Assembly (NCBI RefSeq): GCF_900169365.1
Contig: NZ_FXZH01000019.1
Span: forward strand, 21,674-85,673
Origin: Brevibacterium sp. 239c
GTDB taxonomy: Bacteria; Actinomycetota; Actinomycetes; Actinomycetales; Brevibacteriaceae
DNA length: 64,000 bases
Direction: 5' to 3'
In this document: piece after piece, positions 58,547 to 64,000 of the stretch
Position numbering within the stretch: position 1 is the first letter of the stretch
Layout of the letters: each line of letters begins with the position of its first letter
Translations under genes and position numbers: made by a program
The notes under the pieces: model-generated
Told to the model about the DNA's origin: nothing
What the model saw: only the letters and a program-made list of their open reading frames with translations
The model's database searches: none

Positions 58547-59217
58547 TGACAACTATTGAGCATCTGGTCACGTCCGGAACGTTCTCGCTCGACGGCGGAA
58601 CCTGGGATGTCGACAACAACGTCTGGATCATCGGCGATGACTCCGAAGTCATCGTCATCGACCCCGCGCACGATGTCGACGCCATCGCGGAGAAAGTCGG
58701 CTCGCGTGAGGTCAAGGCGATCCTGCTGACCCACGGTCACGATGATCATGTCGGAGTCGTCCGCGACTTCGCCCACCGCGTGGGCAATCCGCCCGTCTAC
58801 CTGAATCCCGAGGACTATGTCCTCTGGGACATGACCTATGAGGGTTACCGGCCTGATGAGGAGATCTCCGACGGCGACACCTGGAACGTGGCCGGAGTGC
58901 GGGTCAAAGCCCTGCACACCCCTGGCCACTCCCCCGGTTCGACCTGCTTCTTCATCGAAACCGGACTGCCGATCCCAGCCTCGGCGGGAGCCGGACGTGC
59001 CGTCGGACCTGTCCTCTTCTCAGGAGACACCCTCTTCCACGGCGGACCGGGAGCAACCGGTCGCTCGCATTCGAGCTTCGAGACGATCATCGAATCGATC
59101 CAGAACGTCTTGTTCAAGCTCCCCGATGCCACGGTCGTCCTGACCGGACACGGTGAGCCGACATCGATCGGGGCCGAAGCTCCATCGCTGGAAGACTGGA
59201 TCAAACGCGGAGAGTGA
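58546..59217 (+). CDS. Metallo-beta-lactamase-fold hydrolase
   Basis: A 223-residue enzyme with LLTHGHDDHVG (metal site), a later HTPGHSPGST, SGDTLFHGGPG and TGHGEPTSIG, the full glyoxalase II-type pattern. Overlap with mscR suggests it hydrolyses the S-formylmycothiol made there. Confidence 0.9.
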   Translation: MTTIEHLVTSGTFSLDGGTWDVDNNVWIIGDDSEVIVIDPAHDVDAIAEKVGSREVKAILLTHGHDDHVGVVRDFAHRVGNPPVYLNPEDYVLWDMTYEGYRPDEEISDGDTWNVAGVRVKALHTPGHSPGSTCFFIETGLPIPASAGAGRAVGPVLFSGDTLFHGGPGATGRSHSSFETIIESIQNVLFKLPDATVVLTGHGEPTSIGAEAPSLEDWIKRGE

Positions 59218-59229
59218 GATTCTTCGAGT

Positions 59230-59273
59230 GAGGAGGGGCCGTGGTCGCAGATCTGCGACCACGGCCCCTCCTC
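59230..59273. terminator. 44-bp perfect palindrome
   Basis: A perfect 22-bp-arm palindrome centred on CAGATCTG, just after the MBL gene. With no loop bases it forms a very stable hairpin or cruciform; a terminator of the mscR operon is likely. Confidence 0.75.
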
Positions 59274-59343
59274 GTCTCCACCGCTGTGGACTCAGAACGC
59301 ACCGCAATGTCGAGAGATCGAGCACGGGCGCTAGACTCATCTG

Positions 59344-60756
59344 GTGCCTGAATCTCAATCACCACAGTCCCCTGTACCCGCAGACTCATCATCGGGTGCG
59401 CTGACACCTAAAGCGTCCCGGGGCGGTTCTGGCCTCAAGGTCGGAATGAAGCCCCGCCACCTGGTCATGATGAGCCTCGGGTCGGCAATCGGAGCCGGCC
59501 TGTTCGTGGGCTCGGGAGCCGGTGTCCAGGCGGCCGGACCCGCCGTCCTCATCTCCTATGTGGTGGCCGGGCTCATCGTCATCTTCGTCATGCGCGCCCT
59601 CGGAGAGCTCGTGGCCGCCGATCCGAATCCGGGCGCATTCTCCCACTATGCCGGCCGAGCCATGGGCCCAGCGGCAGCCTTCGCCGTCGGCGCCCTGTGG
59701 TGGGTCCAACTCTGCCTCGTCGTTGCCGCAGAGGCCACGGCCGCAGCACAGATCGCGGCCAGCTACGTGCCATCGATCCCACAGTGGGTGATCGCCTTGG
59801 CCATTATGGTCGTCTTCACCGCTGTCAACCTCACCACTTCGGGCAGCTTCGGAGAGTTCGAGTTCTGGTTCTCCCTCATCAAGGTCGCCTTCGTGACTCT
59901 GTTCCTCGTCCTCGGCGCCGCGTACGTGTTCGGTTGGACTCCTGCAGACCCACCGGCGGCGGTCTTCACCGACGGATTCATGCCCACCGGCCTGCCCGGT
60001 GTCGCAGCCGGACTTCTCGTCGTGGCGTTCGCCTTCGGCGGCATCGAAATCGTAGCGGTTGCTGCGGCCGAGACCGCCAACCCGAGCCGAAGCGTGACAC
60101 AGGCGATCAAAACCATCGTGTGGCGCATCCTGTTCCTCTACATCGGTTCTGTGGCGATCATCGTCCTCGTCCTCAATTGGAAGGACGAACGGCTGAGCGA
60201 GTCACCCTTCGTCGCGGTCCTCGACACCGCAGGTCTTCCCGTCGTCGCCTCGCTGCTGGCTGCAGTCATCGTCATCGCCCTGCTGTCTTCGATGAACGCC
60301 AACATCTACGGGGCTTCCAGAATGGCGTTCTCCATGTCCGATCGGAAGATGCTGCCGGCGGGACTGGGGCGCGCGACCAAACGCGGCGTTCCGATGGCAG
60401 CGGTGCTGGCCACCTCGGCGTTCGGATTCGTGGCAGTGGGACTGAACTACTTCTGGGCCGCCGAGGTGCTCAGAGTTCTCCTCAACGTCGTCGGTTCAAC
60501 GCTCATCGTCACCTGGGTCGTGACGCTGGTGTCCCAGATCATCATCCGGCGCCGTGCCGAAGCCGCCGGCGAGGAACTGCCCTTGAAGATGTGGCTCTTC
60601 CCCTGGCTGTCATATGTGACGCTCGCGGGCATCGCCATGATCATCATCCTCGGTCTGACCGTGGAATCCGTGCGCATCCAGATACTCGGCACACTGATCT
60701 TCACGGCAGCGCTCTACGGGATCGGCTACTTGGTCACGCGCAAGCGCAAGGACTGA
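59344..60756 (+). CDS. APC-family amino acid permease (AAT type)
   Basis: A 470-residue transporter of about 12 segments, with MKPRHLVMMSLGSAIGAGLF at the start and the GIEIVAVAAAETANPSRSV signature. It fits the GABA/aromatic/proline-specific permease group of APC proteins. GTG start at 59,344. Overlaps the 3' end of the convergent gene. Confidence 0.88.
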   Translation: MPESQSPQSPVPADSSSGALTPKASRGGSGLKVGMKPRHLVMMSLGSAIGAGLFVGSGAGVQAAGPAVLISYVVAGLIVIFVMRALGELVAADPNPGAFSHYAGRAMGPAAAFAVGALWWVQLCLVVAAEATAAAQIAASYVPSIPQWVIALAIMVVFTAVNLTTSGSFGEFEFWFSLIKVAFVTLFLVLGAAYVFGWTPADPPAAVFTDGFMPTGLPGVAAGLLVVAFAFGGIEIVAVAAAETANPSRSVTQAIKTIVWRILFLYIGSVAIIVLVLNWKDERLSESPFVAVLDTAGLPVVASLLAAVIVIALLSSMNANIYGASRMAFSMSDRKMLPAGLGRATKRGVPMAAVLATSAFGFVAVGLNYFWAAEVLRVLLNVVGSTLIVTWVVTLVSQIIIRRRAEAAGEELPLKMWLFPWLSYVTLAGIAMIIILGLTVESVRIQILGTLIFTAALYGIGYLVTRKRKD

Positions 60757-61709
60757 GCCAGTTCACGCAGGGCCGCCATATCGCGCACGGCCCCCGGTTC
60801 ACGCAGGGCCGGGTGCTCTGACCTCGCCGAGGTTGGAGCCCGTCTCGCTGCTCGTCTGATCCACCCCTCGAGCATGTCCAGTGTCTGGCCCTCGTGGCGT
60901 CCGAAGTGTCGGCCCGCGTACTGGCTGACGTCGATGGGTACACATCGTTCCAAAGTGTCGAGGACGAGGCGGGCGGCTCGTGCCGACATCGGCAGCCGGA
61001 TACCGATGGCGGCATTCACCGCTTCCGAGGCTGCCTGCGTAGGTCGACGCAGGTGCGATTCCAGCGCAGCCCAGTTTCCCTCACGAACACTCAGTTCGGC
61101 GACATAGGGAATGAACACTGCCGGCGAAGCCGAGATCATAACGCCCGGAACACCGACGATGAGGCCACCGAGCTCGCGGCGCAGTGCTGCCACGGTTTCC
61201 CGTCGGCCGCTGGCCATGAACACCGGTGTTCCGGGCGGATGCCAGTAACGGACGTTTCGGCCCGTGGTCCGTTCTGACAGGAGTGCTGGGGAGAAGATCA
61301 GAATCTCAGACTCGGGGAACATCGATGCGGCAATGTCCCGGTCACCGTCGACCTGGCTGGTGAGCGCGATGATAGGCGGGCTGAGAGCGACGATCGACGC
61401 GGCGACCGAATCGTCGAGGTCACCCGGCCGAGTCGTGAGCACCATCAGGTCCCACGATTCCAAACTCGCCACGGCCCAGTCAATGGCGCTGACTCGTCGC
61501 ACGGACCCGCGCCCGAAGGACCTCACCCGTCGAGGGTATGCGGCGCCTCTGGTCGGCAGTGAGTCTCGGGTTGGCACTGTGTCTCGAGTCGGCAGTGTGT
61601 CTCTGGTCGAACTCACCGACCGTGAGACAACGACCGTTTCGTGCCGGTGGCCGAACAGTGCGGCGGCTGCGATGCCGATCGCTCCGGCGCCTTGGAACAC
61701 GACCTTCAT
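60726..61709 (-). CDS. Ketopantoate reductase-like protein
   Basis: A 327-residue protein. N-terminal Rossmann GAGAIGIAAAALFG fits ApbA/PanE-type ketopantoate reductases. A (P)TRD(T/S)(L/V) tandem repeat (about residues 30-50) is inserted. The C-terminal helical domain is poorly conserved (ARAARLVLDTLERCVPIDVS). The start at 61,709 matches the Rossmann fold; a longer frame overlaps ispF. Uncertain whether it still reduces ketopantoate. Confidence 0.7.
   Translation of the reverse strand: MKVVFQGAGAIGIAAAALFGHRHETVVVSRSVSSTRDTLPTRDTVPTRDSLPTRGAAYPRRVRSFGRGSVRRVSAIDWAVASLESWDLMVLTTRPGDLDDSVAASIVALSPPIIALTSQVDGDRDIAASMFPESEILIFSPALLSERTTGRNVRYWHPPGTPVFMASGRRETVAALRRELGGLIVGVPGVMISASPAVFIPYVAELSVREGNWAALESHLRRPTQAASEAVNAAIGIRLPMSARAARLVLDTLERCVPIDVSQYAGRHFGRHEGQTLDMLEGWIRRAARRAPTSARSEHPALREPGAVRDMAALRELAQSLRLRVTK
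61553..61610 (+). repeat. Tandem repeat in ketopantoate reductase-like gene
   Basis: About three imperfect 18-21-bp units of the type GGCA(G)TG(A)GTCTCG(G)GTC, coding TRDTLP, TRDTVP and TRDSLP. Length variation between strains is expected. Confidence 0.65.
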
Positions 61710-61716
61710 TCTGAGG

Positions 61717-62241
61717 TCACCGGTGCATCGGCGCTGCCGTCGACGCGTCGGCGCGCGCGACAGAATAGACAAGAGCATTCGCGATGGCCGCGACACCCTC
61801 GCCGCGTCCGGTCAGACCGAGACCATCGGTCGTTGTCCCGGACACAGACACCTCGGCGCCAGCTGCCTCCGACAGCGCCCGTTGGGCATCGTTCCGCCTG
61901 GTGCCGATCTTCGGACGATTGCCGAGGACTTGGACGGAGATATTGCCGATCTCGAAACCTGCGGCACGGACTTGACGTGCCGCCTCTGCGAGGAGAGCGG
62001 CCCCGGAGGCACCGGCGAACTCGGGCCGGTCGACGCCGAAATGCTGACCCAGATCGCCGATGCCCGCGGCGGAGAACAGCGCATCACAGCAGGCATGGGC
62101 GGCTACGTCGGAATCGGAGTGGCCCTCGAGTCCGCGTTCGCCAGGCCATTTCAGTCCTGCAACCCAGAGCTCGCGAGTGGGGTCCTCGGAGTACGCATGT
62201 ACGTCCACTCCGATACCGGTGCGCGGAATCACCATGGTCAT
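61717..62241 (-). CDS. ispF: 2-C-methyl-D-erythritol 2,4-cyclodiphosphate synthase
   Basis: A 174-residue IspF of the non-mevalonate isoprenoid pathway. Motifs: [29 protein letters not shown] (metal Asp-x-His), GDLGQHFG, and [17 protein letters not shown]. Overlaps ispD by four bases. Confidence 0.95.
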   Translation of the reverse strand: MTMVIPRTGIGVDVHAYSEDPTRELWVAGLKWPGERGLEGHSDSDVAAHACCDALFSAAGIGDLGQHFGVDRPEFAGASGAALLAEAARQVRAAGFEIGNISVQVLGNRPKIGTRRNDAQRALSEAAGAEVSVSGTTTDGLGLTGRGEGVAAIANALVYSVARADASTAAPMHR

Positions 62242-63110
62242 CGTTGCTGCCCTCTTTCGCTCGTTGTCCCGTCGCGCTTCGCAGCGTCGCAGGTCTCTTC
62301 GTCGCGCTTCTTTGCAATGTGCTCACCGAGAACGAGGTCGAGCGGGTACGTGATCTTCAGTGCTTCCTCGTCACCATCAACGGCGACCACATCGACGCCG
62401 AGGTGCTCGACGAGTCCCGCGTCATCCGTGGCCACCGGCGACCCAGGACCTCCAGCAGCCCGATCGTCTTCGTACTTCTCGTGTGCTCGACGCAAGGTGC
62501 CTGCGGCGAAACCCTGTGGGGTTTGAACTCGACGCAGGATCGAGCGGTCGAGATCACCGTGGAGAACCTCAACGGTTGGCAGGTTCTGGCCGAATTCGGC
62601 TCCGGAATCGACCCGAACTTGCCATCCGTCTGCGTCTGCCCGACGTGTCTCCACGCGACGGACGGTGTCGGCCATGGGCAGGACGGGAACGACCGCCTCG
62701 GCACCGGCACGGACAGCCGCGACCACACGACGGAAGACATCGGGAGGTGTCAGAGCACGTGCGGCATCGTGGACCAGCACAATGTCTGCGTCACCTGAAT
62801 ATTTCAAGGCTAGTTGCACAGATTCTATTCGATCATTCCCACCCGCTACAGCCGTGATTCGAATATCCGAAACACTGCTTTTCGCATTTTTGGGCCGCGA
62901 TTCTGAAATGGAATCGATTTCTCTGCGGGCACTCATTAAAAACTCCTCGGGAGCGGCAACCACAATTGTGGAAGCAACTCCCGAGGAGATGATCGTCTCA
63001 AGACTGCGAGCCAGAAGGCTCTTCCCGTTCAGCCGAACGAGGGCCTTCGGTTCTGCACTGCCCAAGCGTGATCCCGACCCTGCGGCCGGAACGATGACGC
63101 AGGTACTCAG
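62238..63110 (-). CDS. ispD: 2-C-methyl-D-erythritol 4-phosphate cytidylyltransferase
   Basis: About 290 residues. [13 protein letters not shown] (CTP loop), [22 protein letters not shown] and [11 protein letters not shown] are the family marks. Two inserted loops (about 60-80 and 150-180) make it longer than usual (about 230). The most plausible start is a CTG at 63,110 that overlaps the carD stop (CTGA) and puts [10 protein letters not shown] at the N-terminus; no ATG, GTG or TTG lies nearby in frame. Confidence 0.88.
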   Translation of the reverse strand: MSTCVIVPAAGSGSRLGSAEPKALVRLNGKSLLARSLETIISSGVASTIVVAAPEEFLMSARREIDSISESRPKNAKSSVSDIRITAVAGGNDRIESVQLALKYSGDADIVLVHDAARALTPPDVFRRVVAAVRAGAEAVVPVLPMADTVRRVETRRADADGWQVRVDSGAEFGQNLPTVEVLHGDLDRSILRRVQTPQGFAAGTLRRAHEKYEDDRAAGGPGSPVATDDAGLVEHLGVDVVAVDGDEEALKITYPLDLVLGEHIAKKRDEETCDAAKRDGTTSERGQQR

Positions 63111-63589
63111 GACGCGAGCACTTCGTCGAGGATGGCCTCGGCTTCGGATTCCTCTTTCTTCTCGGCCAATGCGAGTTCGGAAACGAGGATCTGTCGAGCC
63201 TTGGACAACATGCGCTTCTCGCCAGTCGACAGGCCGCGGTCCTGCTCGCGACGCCACAGGTCACGAACGACTTCGGCGACCTTGATCACGTCACCGGACT
63301 GCAGCTTCTCAAGATTCGCCTTGTAGCGGCGAGACCAGTTCGTGGGTTCCTCGACGAATTCGGCGCGGAGGACGTTGAAGACCTTCTCGACACCTTCTTC
63401 ACCGACGACATCTCGCACACCGACGAGGTCGCAGTTCTCCGCAGGAACCTCGATCACTAGATCGCCATGGGCGACCTGGAGCTTGAGGTACAGTTTCTCC
63501 TCACCTTTAATGGTTCGTTTTTTGATATCTTGGATTGTCGCTGCACCGTGATGTGGATAGACAACTGTGTCGCCGACCTCGAAACTCAT
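63107..63589 (-). CDS. carD: CarD-family RNA polymerase-binding regulator
   Basis: A 160-residue protein: N-terminal Tudor-like RNA polymerase domain ([17 protein letters not shown]), then [19 protein letters not shown] and a helical DNA-binding C-domain ([35 protein letters not shown]). It stabilises open complexes at rRNA and many other promoters. Upstream of ispD-ispF as is common in actinobacteria. Confidence 0.95.
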   Translation of the reverse strand: MSFEVGDTVVYPHHGAATIQDIKKRTIKGEEKLYLKLQVAHGDLVIEVPAENCDLVGVRDVVGEEGVEKVFNVLRAEFVEEPTNWSRRYKANLEKLQSGDVIKVAEVVRDLWRREQDRGLSTGEKRMLSKARQILVSELALAEKKEESEAEAILDEVLAS

Positions 63590-64000
63590 AATCTCTTCAA
63601 ACCCCTTTCGCGGACTTCCAGTTTACCATGAGGCGCGCCACAGAAATCGTTCAGGCTGCGGATTCCTCGTGCTAGGCTCCGCTGCGCGGTTTTGCGTCCA
63701 GCACCTCATCTCGGACGATGCCGGGTTTCCCGCGTCCGTAACCGTCGCACCAGGATCCGTAACCGCACCCGCCCACGTCCGTACCCGCATCACCAGGACC
63801 GGGCGCTATCGAAGTCCCCTTTCTGAGAACCTGCTCGGCCCCGCTCCAAGAATCTGCTCGGTCTCACTCCGGGCCTGTTGCCTCATTGCAATACCTCCGG
63901 GAACGAAACATCGTTGCCTCAAATGAAAACCTCCGGGAACATGGTGTCGTTGCCTCAAATAGGAACCTCCGGATAGCTCACCCGTTGTTCCAGGCTCGAT
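63590..64000. other. Intergenic region at right edge
   Basis: 411 bp without a convincing gene. It should contain the carD promoter. Its last third holds the 36-bp repeats listed separately. An open frame at 63,567-63,926 has no ribosome site or recognisable protein. Confidence 0.5.
63877..63984 (+). repeat. Three tandem 36-bp repeats
   Basis: Units begin at 63,877, 63,913 and 63,949, exactly 36 bp apart. Each starts GTTGCCTCA and has ACCTCCGG(GAAC) 17-29 bases later; the second and third share GTTGCCTCAAAT. Role unknown. Confidence 0.75.

Overview
The window is a piece of a high-GC Gram-positive (actinobacterial) chromosome. Mycothiol-dependent aldehyde detoxification, a MetP/MetS methionine transporter, CarD next to IspD/IspF and OtsA/OtsB trehalose synthesis point to Micrococcales. 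I favour Brevibacterium or a close relative, but this is an inference and no 16S gene is present.

Positions 1 to about 39,500 are an almost complete integrated siphophage. Its left attachment site lies just outside the window; its right end is at about 39,500. From the left it holds: a plus-strand cassette of eight small unknown genes driven by four copies of one unusual promoter-operator (145-3160); then, all on the minus strand and so in reversed order, lysis genes (3690-5056), tail tip and minor tail genes (5140-8932), a 1223-residue tape measure with two wall-hydrolase domains, the G/GT tail chaperones joined by a -1 frameshift, major tail protein, head-tail connectors, major capsid, scaffold, MuF, portal and terminase (to 21,436). 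Next come a helically phased repeat array (candidate packaging site), an HNH gene, a lipoprotein and three tRNA genes (23,740-24,160). The early/replication region follows: ThyX, MazG-like, SSB, an initiator-like gene with built-in iterons, RtcB, RusA, HNH nucleases, ERF annealase and YqaJ exonuclease. The immunity/integration block (XRE-Xis fusion, XRE repressor, ImmA peptidase, tyrosine integrase) closes the element, followed by a phage tRNA-Thr(UGU).

The phage appears to have cut a host tRNA-Thr(UGU) gene in its anticodon arm: only the 5' half remains at 39,501-39,542. The phage carries its own complete tRNA-Thr with the same anticodon, so the lysogen would be rescued by substitution rather than by the usual reconstitution. 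The other outstanding signal is that the major capsid and major tail genes are each followed, in the -1 frame and across a hairpin, by near-identical short extensions. These differ mostly at synonymous positions and suggest a shared frameshift-appended C-terminal tag.

Positions 39,543-64,000 are ordinary host chromosome: a DsbA-like thiol oxidoreductase, a membrane Ser/Thr kinase, otsA-otsB, two overlapping LacI-type regulators, a degenerate ABC ATPase with a DUF4032/kinase-like partner, an SDR, two APC permeases, rlmB, cysS, metP-metS, a mycothiol-dependent formaldehyde dehydrogenase with an MBL hydrolase, a ketopantoate-reductase-like protein, ispF-ispD-carD, and three tandem 36-bp repeats at the right edge.
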